Shown: positions 1-9,200 of the stretch, in pieces | How the letters are laid out: the number at the start of each line of letters is the position of its first letter | How positions within the stretch are numbered: position 1 is the stretch's first letter | Assembly: GCA_032821775.1 (NCBI GenBank) | Contig: JAVLRN010000005.1 | Span: 248,001 to 312,000, forward strand | DNA: 64,000 nucleotides | Origin: Sanguinoderma infundibulare | Lineage: Eukaryota > Basidiomycota > Agaricomycetes > Polyporales > Polyporaceae | Reading direction: 5' to 3' | Program-made: the position numbers and the translations under genes | Notes under the pieces: model-generated | Seen by the model: only the letters and a program-made list of their open reading frames with translations | The model's database searches: none | What the model was told of the DNA's origin: nothing

Positions 1-416
1 CCCTTCCATGTTTTCCAGAACATGAACAATCTGAACGGCCGTGCGGAACCCCATGTGGGTACCTGAAGCCCTCTAGGAGGCAAAGTTGGTGTCTCGCGAC
101 TCTTGGCGATATAGGACGATTCGCGTCGTTTACCATGGTGGTTGAATTGGAATTTGCAGACATGATATGAATTCACCCCTTGCCACGTGCTCCTCGAACG
201 ACTTGGGAGGTGTCAGTTCCGCGATCGCCGCTTCTGCAGGAACTGGATAGTCGTCAGAATTCCCATCGGGCAGAAGAACGAAGTGCACGGGATCGACGCC
301 CGGTTTCTATCCCAGGCTTCCTTGTACGGTTCGGCGAAGAGCTTGTCGCGAAGGGTGAGATCGTATATAAGCTATTAAGAGCTTCTGTGTGCTTTATCGT
401 GATTTGGAGGTACTGC
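1..416. other. Window edge, no supported gene
   Basis: Short overlapping ORFs only. None has a recognisable domain or a convincing exon structure. Similarity to the F-box gene at 36.6-37.9 kb begins only at about 417, so this stretch lies outside the duplicated segment. Confidence 0.5.
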
Positions 417-700
417 GCGCATCGTCCTCGCGTGCGGCACCGTCGGGTGCGGTGAGTCCGGCTGTATTCGGCGCTGAGGGAGAGCTTGCGGACACATGGG
501 GCGATGGTGGGGGAGGAGTTGAGGAGGGCACGGAAGTGGGTCACATCGTCCGACTGCCGGAGGCGGACGTTGCGGAAGAAGTGATATCGGCAGCTTGGAA
601 GCCAATCTTTGGCAGGCCAGGCTGCATGCGCGCAAGGAGTTGAGGTCGTCCCGGAGGTGGCCTATCGTCTGGTCTCAGAGTTCCGGAGGTAAACGGATGT
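417..700 (-). pseudogene. Truncated F-box gene copy
   Basis: On the minus strand this matches the N-terminal part (about residues 25-120) of the intact F-box gene at 36572-37870. Shared strings include RALLNSSPTIAPCVRKLSL and the matching DNA for the leucine-rich start of the F-box. The reading frame shifts within the copy: one part reads in the frame of the parent, another (around ACSLACQRLASK) slips into a different frame. Similarity stops abruptly near 417, so the C-terminal two thirds are absent. The upstream DNA to about 960, including a TATA-like run, also resembles the promoter side of the parent. Seen: sequence similarity, frame break, truncation. Inferred: a dead segmental duplicate. 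Confidence 0.75.
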
Positions 701-960
701 GTGTACACAATGATGGGTATATTCTGTAGGATATAGTAGTACGCCCTGTATGTACGAATGGATTGGATTTCTGCTTGTGCAAGGATTACTTCTCGACTGA
801 ATCACAGGTAGACAAGACGAAAGGAGCCCACAACTTGAGATGTGGCAGGTGTCTGTCGGAGAGAGGTATATATACATATATAAGTAGCAGTGAAAACGGA
901 TGCGCACCTCAAATGTTTCGGAACTGGTCGATCGGAGTACCTCGTATTCAAAACTGAGGG
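701..960 (-). repeat. Duplicated upstream flank of the F-box copy
   Basis: Reads in the same order as 37800-38080, the upstream side of the intact F-box gene. Both carry a GAGAGGTATATATA-type run (near 866 here, near 37963 there) and a diverged shared stretch further out. This shows that the duplication included promoter sequence, not only coding sequence. Confidence 0.5.
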
Positions 961-1145
961 GATTCCCTGCAATTTGGCGCAGCTGTAGGACGTCCCGATA
1001 GGCCCACCGTGGGCAAATTGAGGACAAGATGCGTCGATGCCTGCGCTCCCTGCGGAATGTCATTACATGTTGACAAACTGGTTGGATCGGCTGAAACATG
1101 ACGGAAGAAATCTGATTAATATGATTCTGATCTGCCAGTCAATAC

Positions 1146-1227
1146 GGCGCTATAGCCAAGTGGTTACGGCGACAGATTAGAAATCTGTTCTCCTTTGGAG
1201 GCGCAGGTTCGAATCCTGCTGGCGTCG
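1146..1227 (+). tRNA. tRNA-Ser (anticodon AGA), copy 1
   Basis: An 82-nt cloverleaf. The acceptor stem GGCGCTA pairs with TGGCGTC and leaves a G discriminator. The anticodon stem ACAGA/TCTGT closes a TTAGAAA loop with anticodon AGA. There is an extra variable arm (TTCTCCTTTGGAGG) as expected for serine, and a GGTTCGAATCC T arm. No intron. It is identical base for base to the copy at 52511-52592. Confidence 0.95.
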
Positions 1228-1320
1228 ATCGGTCCTTCTCGTCATTTTTGCCCGACTTTGGATCAATGCAGGCTCTCCCAATTGACTGTCCGCTGCCCGT
1301 ATTCTCGATGATATGTACTG

Positions 1321-1352
1321 CTTGTTGTCCATGTTGTCCATGTTGTCCATGT
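1321..1352 (+). repeat. 9-bp tandem repeat
   Basis: About three and a half copies of TGTTGTCCA in direct succession between the tRNA-Ser gene and the next coding region. A short simple repeat with no evident function. Confidence 0.8.
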
Positions 1353-1501
1353 AGCTACCGACACCCGAGGCAGGGAGCGCGTTATGACGAGTGTGACGTC
1401 AGGGTTGGTGACGTCCGGTGATTCCTTCAGTAGACCAGTACATAAGGCTCACATCTTCGAATTCGGTCTCCAATCTTTGCCAAGAATACATGTTCTCAAC
1501 C

Positions 1502-2888
1502 ATGCTCCCCCTCCTTCTCCGCGCACCTCTCTCCTTTCGCCGGATACCTCCCGCTTCGTCCATCTCGTCGTACCATACTGTGCTCAAACCTACCCGTGTC
1601 ACTCGTCTTTCGCCTCTTTCTCGTCTGAACCGTAACCCAATCATCATTCGTGGAGCCGCGAGTTCCGTCTCAGGACGCCCGGGCTCGCAGACCCTTGAGC
1701 ATGCAGCCGAGAATATCCGCGAGGAAGTCGGCGGATCCGCCGCGGACCTCGCAAAGTCCATTGCCGGGGGGAACGTGTACCAGGACAACGTCGAGCCCAC
1801 CCAACAGACCTTTGTACGTCCCTCGATGCGTTTGCAGCTGGGGACTACCATCATCCTGACGTCGCGGGGGGCTAAAAACAGCTCGGCATCACGAACGCGG
1901 TCGCCCACGCGGTCCCGAAGCCGTACGTCGTTCTCGGTCTCGCGGGTGGTTTGCCGTACGTCTGCGCGTCGGGCACGACGGTGTACCTCGCGTGGCAGGC
2001 GGGATTAGCTGCGCAAGGTGCGTTCTCCGATGCCTGTCTTGCACCTATCGAGACCCGCAAGCTGTCTGCTGACGACGACGTATGTGGTGTGTGTGGGGTA
2101 GGTCTTCTCTCGAGCGTCGATCCCGGCGTTGCGATCACGATCCTCCACCAGGCACTGGACATCCAAACGACGTATGGGGCCGTGCTGCTGTCCTTCCTCG
2201 GGGCGCTCCACTGGGGATTCGAGTTCGCTGGGTTTGGCGGACACCAGTAGTACGTGCTTCTCCCACCGCTGTCAAAGGGAAGGGACGCGGTTGCTAAACT
2301 GCGAGTCGTCTGCGTCGTGGCAGCTACCGGCGTCTGCTGCTGGGAGCAGCTCCAGTCGTGTACGGGTGGTCGACGCTGGCCTTGGACCCCATGGGCGCGC
2401 TGATCGCGCAGTGGCTCGGGTTCACGACGATGTGGTGGGCTGACCTGCGGGCGACTACTGCTGGATGGGGTGAGTTTGCGACTTGGTTTGGGTGACATCA
2501 TGAGCAGCGGTCGGTTGCTCACCTGCCTCATTGGACAGCGCCGAAGTGGTACTCGCAGTACAGGTTCTACCTGTCGCTCATGGTCGGGTCGTGCATCATC
2601 GGCTCGCTGGCGGCGGTGAGCTTCTGGGGACCTATTGGCGGCCACGGCCTCGTCAGTCATGACCTCAACATGGTGCGTGCTTCACACATAAATGGAAGTG
2701 GATGGCCGCTCACATGTTCGCAGATTCGTGCTGAGCGCAAGAACAAGGGACCGGAGAGGGAGGGATCTGTTGTTGGAGAGGTCGAGGCGGTCTCTGCGCC
2801 CGAGGATGCTGACCGCTATGTCATCGTCAAAAAGCACAACGGCAACGGCGAAGGCAATGGCGAAGGCCAAGAGCAGCAGCAGAACTGA
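1502..2888 (+). CDS. TMEM69/DUF3429 mitochondrial inner-membrane protein
   Basis: Exons 1502-1813, 1882-2017, 2102-2249, 2324-2469, 2539-2672 and 2724-2888; all joins keep frame. The first about 55 residues are rich in Arg, Ser and Leu with almost no acidic residues, as in a mitochondrial presequence. The core has several hydrophobic segments around PYVVLGLAGGLPYV, YGAVLLSFLGALHWGFEFAG and FYLSLMVGSCIIGSLAAV, with the conserved-looking pieces DPGVAITILHQALDIQ and LALDPMGALIAQW typical of the DUF3429/TMEM69 family, called mitochondrial inner membrane protein 1 in fungi. The family's molecular role is unknown. The C-terminus is a charged, Gly/Asn/Glu/Gln-rich tail. An in-frame ATG at 1490 would add four residues. 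Family assignment is from memory of conserved motifs; localisation is inferred. Confidence 0.85.
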
Positions 2889-3316
2889 AGGAACGTCGAA
2901 TCTTGAAGCTGCGAGCGCGAAGGAACGCTCGATGTACAACTATACCGCCGTTTATCGCCACATGTAGGATAGAATGGTCGAGGCTCAATATTCAATCATG
3001 TGTAATCCCCTACACTTGAAACTCAATCATCATGTCCGTGTTTTATCCGCGTTTGAAGTAACATTGCCGAGCGTTGAGTAGAAGTCGAGGGAGAGTAAAG
3101 GAGAGAGGATGCTCGAAAGTTCTGGAGCGGGACGCCGATCGCGCGAAGCGTCACCTGCGCGCGCTCCCCCGAATAAATTCATCCTTGCCCTCGTCCACGC
3201 CGGCGCGCCCGTGCGGTATATCCCTCCCTCCCCTCGGCCAGAAGATCTGCAGGCATCTTCATCAGCATTTCTGCTGCTTCTAAACCTTTCTGTGGGCTAC
3301 TAGACGGATAGACAAG
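2889..3316. other. Intergenic, 3' and 5' flanks
   Basis: Holds the 3' end of the DUF3429 gene and the leader of Aha1. No further gene was seen. Confidence 0.6.
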
Positions 3317-5049
3317 ATGGCGAGCGCGATCCCCCCGCCCATGGCGTCCAGCACGGCCAACTGGCACTGGAAGAACAAGACGGTGACGGCGTGGGCGAAG
3401 CAGTGGTTCGACCGCGAGCTGACGAGCGTGCGCGTGAGCGGGGAGGGCACGGAGGAGGTGGCGATCGAGCGCGTCGTCGAGGTCGATGGTGACGTTGAGC
3501 TCGGCCAGCGGAAGAGCAAGTACGTGGGTGGCACGCCCGTTTTCTGTTTTCTTTTCTTTTTTTTTTCTTTTCGTTCGCGCGACGTGCGTCGGGCTGACGC
3601 GTTTGGATGCGGATAGGCTGATTACGATCTACGACTGCAAGGTCGTGCTGAGCTGGTCGGGCACGGCGGCGGACGGGACGGCCGTCGAGGGCAAGCTGAC
3701 CATCCCCGAGGTCTCGCACGAGATCACGCTCGACGGCACGTCTGATTACGTTGTACGTATTTTCTTACGTGGCGTGCATCCCGCGATACCGGGACTCCCG
3801 ACAGCATCGAGGAATGCCTCTGCATCATTACCTGACAGTTGAATATGTGGTCGATGTGGATATCTCGTGCGTGTCTCGTCTCGGGGCATCCCCATTTACG
3901 TGTCTTTACTATCCGCCACATATTTACCTACCAGGTAATATTCTGGAAGCATTCCTCGATACTGTTGGGGGTTCCGGTATCGCGGGATACACGCCGTGTT
4001 ACGCTCTACGTCGTGCTCTTTGCTTACCCGTCGACGTGCATAGTACGAATGGTCCCTTACGACCTCGCGTTCGCCGGCGGTCGATGCGCTCTTCAAGCTC
4101 GCACAGTCCCGCCTGCCCGCCGCACTCGAGGCGATATTCTCCACGTTCCCTGCCGCGATTATCGACGCCCACGGCAAGGATCTGACCGTGTCTGCGCAGG
4201 CGTCCCGCCAGGGCACGCCTGCGCCGTCCGCCTCCGGGTCTGGTGCTGCCACGCCGGCGTCGGCGAAGAAGGCGGACACGGCCCCGGCGGCGGCAGCGAA
4301 GAAGGCGGAGAAGGCGAACAACACGACGGCGGTCACGGTCGACGCGCAGTTCATGGCGGCGGCGGACGACCTGTTCTCGCTGCTGACAGACGAGAAGCGG
4401 ATACCGACCTGGACGCGCGCGCCGGCAGCAAGCAAGGCGGAGGTGGGGGCGGAGTACAGCCTGTTCGGGGGCGGGGTGAGGGGCAAGTTCGTGTCGCTCG
4501 CGCCGCCGACGCAGTTTGTGCAGTCGTGGGCACTGTCGAGTCCAACATGGCCGTCAGGTTCGTGTCTCTGTTCTCTATCCCGGTTTGAAGAAGCCTTCTG
4601 GATGCATTCGTGCTCACTCGGATGCTCTCTTGAAACGCGACCTGAATTGCAGACCACACCGCGACCCTGACGACGACGTTGGATCAGGGCAGCGACTCGA
4701 CGAAAGTGACATGGCGGCTCGACGGCGTGCCCATCGGCATGGAAGAGGAGATCACGCGCAATCTCCAGGGCTACTAGTGCGTGCTCCGGTTCGCATTGTC
4801 CTTGACTTTCGTCGGCTTATTCGTATTCTTTGCAGCGTGCACGGGCTGAAGTCCATTGGGTATGTACAAGTCTATCCTTACGTCCCTCCTCCCCCACCAA
4901 AGAAGCGCATACCACCGGCCGACACGGACACGAAGCGGCGAGCTAACGACGGGTCCTCTTCGGCGTCGAACGCGTGCTTGGCCATCGGCTTCGCCGGCCT
5001 CGCGCTAGTGGCCGCGTTCGCTTTCCCGTACTTCTACAACCGGCCGTGA
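3317..5049 (+). CDS. AHA1: Aha1, activator of Hsp90 ATPase, with C-terminal membrane tail
   Basis: Exons 3317-3519, 3617-3752, 4044-4557, 4653-4776 and 4836-5049 give 396 residues. Aha1 binds Hsp90 and stimulates its ATPase. The N-terminal Aha1_N domain is clear (NWHWKNKTVTAWAKQWF near residue 15, then a QRKSKLITIYDCKV strand). An Ala/Lys/Thr-rich linker follows, then the AHSA1/Bet v 1-like domain (DAQFMAAADDLFSLLTDEKR, AEYSLFGGGVRGKFVSL, WRLDGVPIGMEEEITRNLQG). Yeast and human Aha1 end soon after this point. Here about 65 more residues follow: a proline run, a basic stretch, then a hydrophobic segment (about 20 residues around CLAIGFAGLALVAAFAF) and a short PYFYNRP end. That layout fits a tail anchor. 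No splice option that removes the extension keeps the frame. Intron 2 is 291 nt and holds a foldback repeat. Confidence 0.92.
3764..4005. repeat. Foldback (inverted-repeat) insertion in Aha1 intron 2
   Basis: Left arm 3764-3861 and right arm 3904-4005 are reverse complements, about four-fifths identical by eye, with a loop of about 40 nt. Shared cores include TCCCGCGATACCGG, ATCGAGGAATGC and AATATGTGG. The intron around it is 291 nt, against 59-97 nt for the others in this gene, so the repeat accounts for the excess. It resembles an old foldback element or MITE. No clear target-site duplication was found. Confidence 0.75.
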
Positions 5050-6257
5050 CGACGCGTGGACGCTTGTCGGGGGGCGCTGTCATCCTCGGTATTCTGTGTT
5101 ATTGTATGTTCGGTGTAATTGACGGCGGCTTGCGTGTATGCGCATAGGTTGGGCACGGTGCTATAATGAACGACCGAGGCAAGACAATGTGACCGATCCA
5201 AGACGCGCGGACGGTGATGGGATCTGGGTGTCGGGGGTCGTGTGTCGTGGGAGAGGTCATCGTTTGGCGTCGGGAGTTCTTTTGGACTTGGGTGTGATAG
5301 ACGTGGGCGGGAATGTGGTCCCTGCAGGCAAGTTGACATCTGTGCTCGATGTGGACAAGTGTAGAATTCAATGCATTGTATTTTTTTTCAATACGCCCAC
5401 TGAGCTTGCGCTGCACTGGGCATCCTGGCTCAATGCATGCGGTGGTAGTATTCTGGTAGTGTACGACGACGGATGAGTCGTCTCACATCATGACGTCGTG
5501 AGCTCCGGTTTTGGTGTCCCTCGTCCCAGATTGGGACTCCTTCTATTCGCGTTCGCCTGTGCATATCTTATATACTCGGCCTCTGGGCCCATGATATTCA
5601 CGTTCTTTCCCCCAGTCCACAGCCAACGCCCGACAGCCTGCGACGACCCTCAGACCAGTGTCCCCTTCCATATCGGAGGCAAAGTTGCTAGCACAGGTAT
5701 TCGCCCTGGGGCCTGAAGCGCAACGTTAAAGGCAAATACCGCGCGCACAAACGCCGTAACCATGGGCTACGCGCCCCCGTGATTGGAATACGCGACAGCG
5801 TCTATGATATTACGTCCGCCTTCTGTTCGGGTTCGCTCCCGTTGCCGTCCCCAACGGTCCCCGGAACCCTCTCTCCTCCCTCCACACCGCCCATAGGCCC
5901 CTGCACGGTGTCCAACGACGCCCGAATTGTCTGTCATTTCTGGTCCAACGCTACATGTTGTGAGTCCCTTCTTCGTATGACGTCGGATCTGCGAGACTCA
6001 GTGATCCGCTTATTGTCGGCAACCCACCCTGCTGCACTGGTCCCGGTTCCATTTGCAGAAGTTTGGGCGTCGACAGTTTCGCTGGGCCCCACGCTAGGAG
6101 CTGTTGACGACGACGTTCACCGTCCATGTATCTATGACTATCGAAGACCCTCCATGGAAGAAACGGAGTGAGTCCTCTTTCCGTCTCTTCTTGTCGTCCC
6201 CCAAATGTACACTTGCGTCACTGCCTGCTACTCGCCGTCGCTGAGCTGTCCGCTTCA
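5050..6257 (+). other. Intergenic, no supported gene
   Basis: Contains ORFs of 72 codons (5498-5716, with a hydrophobic start) and 130 codons (5779-6171). Neither has a recognisable domain, and I could not link them by splice sites to each other or to the next gene. The region probably includes the Aha1 3' end and the promoter and leader of the CCCH/AAA+ gene. An unrecognised small spliced gene cannot be excluded. Confidence 0.4.
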
Positions 6258-9200
6258 ATGGAGTACGACCCGCACGGTCATTACCCTTGTCGGCTTCGAG
6301 GAAGGGATCATTGCGGACGTGACCTCGTTTGCCCATGCGCCCCCGCCCGCTCCATCTTCCAATTTGTCATATAATATATATTCCTGACGACCAACTTTTT
6401 CTTGAAGCGCGCCCATGTCCATTTTACTCCCAGGGCCGCTGTCTCTTCGCAGACGCATGCAACTTCATGCACACCGTCAAGATTCGGCGACCGGACAGCG
6501 TCGTGGGCTCCGAGGACTCAGACCAGCCCGACTTCCGACTCGTCATCGACTCGCCGACGCGGGCCAAGTCAGTGCGCTTCACGTCTCCGTCCAGGTCGCC
6601 CCGGACTTCAAGTCTCTTGCTCGCCCTGGGGGATGTCATCCACCAGGACGAAGAGGAGGGCGAGTGGGAGGAAGGCGAGTCGGGGGACTTGGAGTCGTCA
6701 TCTGGCGAGGACTCGGAGGGGCGCTCCAGTGGGGACTATGCGTACGCGGAGCCTGCCGTCGCCCCGATGGACTCGCGGAACACTGCGCCTGCGTTCGCCG
6801 CTCCTGGACTTCATTCCGAGCCGGCTTCGGACGTCTCTGCTCGGCCCACGCCCATCCTCGGGCTCAGCGAGGACGCAAAAAGGTTGCTGCATTGCATCCC
6901 TTCGCCTCCGCGTCATGGCTCGGCCCATCTCCCGAAAGCTTCCACGACGGATGGCTCTGCTACTCTTATGGATGGGATCTCGACCGGGTCGGGGAGCCCG
7001 AGTGAAGAGACGACGATCGTGGTCGACGAGGTCACCGTTACACGCTCCCGCCACTCCCTGACGCCTGAAGATCCTTCGCCTTCGAACCGCGAGTCTATCA
7101 GCTCGGATTTTCAGGAGTCGCCCAGTGGATCTGCGATTGTTTCGGAGTACCTTCCTTCGAGACCCACGTCCGAAGTTCCAGAATTACCCTGCACGCCGTC
7201 AAGACGAGCATCTGAGGTGCCAGACCTTCGCACCCCGTCAGGCCGGGCGTACACGATCCGCGATCCACATCCTTCTTCCACTCCTTCGACCTTTAGGCGC
7301 CCATCTATCACACCGGAGTCTCTGCCTCTGCCAACTTCCCCATCTCCATGCTCATCCTCACATGTTCCAGACGTTTCCGGCATCCAGCCACCCACGCGCC
7401 CAGCCTCCACGGTCCCCGAGCTCGCTCGCTCCTCCCTTTCCTCCTCGCACCAAACGCCCATCCGTTCCGACAGCCAATTCTCCATCTCCTCGCGCGACTC
7501 TACTACATCCGCGTCCTCCGTCCTCCTATCTCCCATTGACCTCCTCGGTGCGCGACGAATCAGCTACTCGAGCGTCATGGGCTCCATCGAGCGCGAGAAT
7601 TCGTTCGACTCTGACTCGGGGTACGCAGAGGGCCAGATGCCGATACCGATGCGGCTCTCGCCTCCGCGCACGCCGCGGCGGCTCTCGACCCTGTCGATCC
7701 TCTCGTCCCCGTTTGGCTCGCCGTCGGTGCGCGTGCTCGGGGGTGCAGGTGGAGGCGGAGGACAAGCGTTCAACAGCGACGGGGTGCCGACCGCGTCTGC
7801 GCTGTTCTCGCCGAGGTTCGGGTCGTTCCCGCGCGATGAGAGCGGAGGGGGCACGAGGCATTCGAGGGATGACAGCGTGGACTCGCAGATGTTCGCGCGC
7901 GAGTTCGACGATGACGAGGCCGGAATCGAGATCCAGGTGCACCGTCAGTCCGCGGCGTCGTTCGACGCCATCGTCCCAGAGGACCCGGACCCGGAGGACT
8001 TGTCGTCGCAGCTCTCCGCGTCGCAGTACTTGGACGTTGAGGACGAGTCGTTGTTCCGCGTAGGCGAGGCGTCGTTCGGGTCGGACGACTCGATGACGTC
8101 GCTGTACGATCAGTATTACACGCCCACTGTCCACTCTTCTAGGGCTGTTGCGGACGCGGCGGCTGATCATGGAGCGGAAGAGGAGGAGCAGGAGGCGTCC
8201 CCGACGATGATTTTGGGGTCGTTCGCGCGGCAGGCGGAACCTCAAACCGAACCGGAGCTAGAGCTGGAACGGGAGTCGTCGCCCGTGGGCCTGCCATACG
8301 CACAACCCGAGGAAGAGGAGCTGCTGGACGGGTACGGTGCGTCCGGAGACGCCTCACCTCTAGACTTGGATGGTTATTTGCAACCCGAGGCTGAGGAGGC
8401 TTCGCCGAGGACCGTTGTCGGCTCGCAGGAGCCGTCGCCGAGGACTTTCATGACTTCACGAGAGCCATCGCCCGAGATTTTCTCCGCGCCGCGGGAGCGG
8501 TCACCACGAGCGCCAGAGGTGTCCGCCGCCCCGCAGGAGCAGCAGTCATCTAACACTTTCGCGGCTTTGCAGGAGCAATTGACCAAGGCTTTCCTCGCTT
8601 CGCCGGAGCCGTCGTCGTCCGGATATTCCGTAGGGCCCCAAGAGCGGTCGTATGCGGATGCGCAGGAACAGCTACCAGAGACTTTCATGGCTTTGCAGGA
8701 ACACTCTCCGGGTATCGCTGCAGTGGTTGATGACGCTTATCCGGAGCTTCCAGGTTTCCCATATACTATGGAGGAACCATCATCACCTGGACAACCGGTC
8801 GATCTCACTGAACACTCCTCGGGCTCTCATGAACCGTCTGAAGAGCATTCCTTTTCAGCCTCGGATTTCTACGACGAGGTTGCGTACGTGGAGCCCGACG
8901 AAGTTCATGCATTTGCTGCAGACGACTTTCAACACGCCGGTCCCAGCGACAGTCCAGCCCGTTCCCCGTCGGTTGCTTCTTCGTTTTCCGAGGCGCATCG
9001 CGTCTTCTCCCCCATACGCAATCGCCCTCCGTCTTCCGCTTCGTCTATACACGTTCCCAATTTCTCCTTACCCAACAGTGCTCGTAACTCTATCGTATTT
9101 GCTGCCCCTAGCCGTGCTGCTTCTCCAGCGATGTCAGTGCCGGACGAGGATGTTGAAAGCACCAGCCGGCCACCATCCGCTCTCAGTCAGCACAGTGGAG

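Noticed and set aside
5498..5716. 72-codon ORF with hydrophobic start
   Set aside because: Could suggest a secreted peptide, but it has no convincing cleavage site, domain or splice links, and lies between two well-modelled genes.
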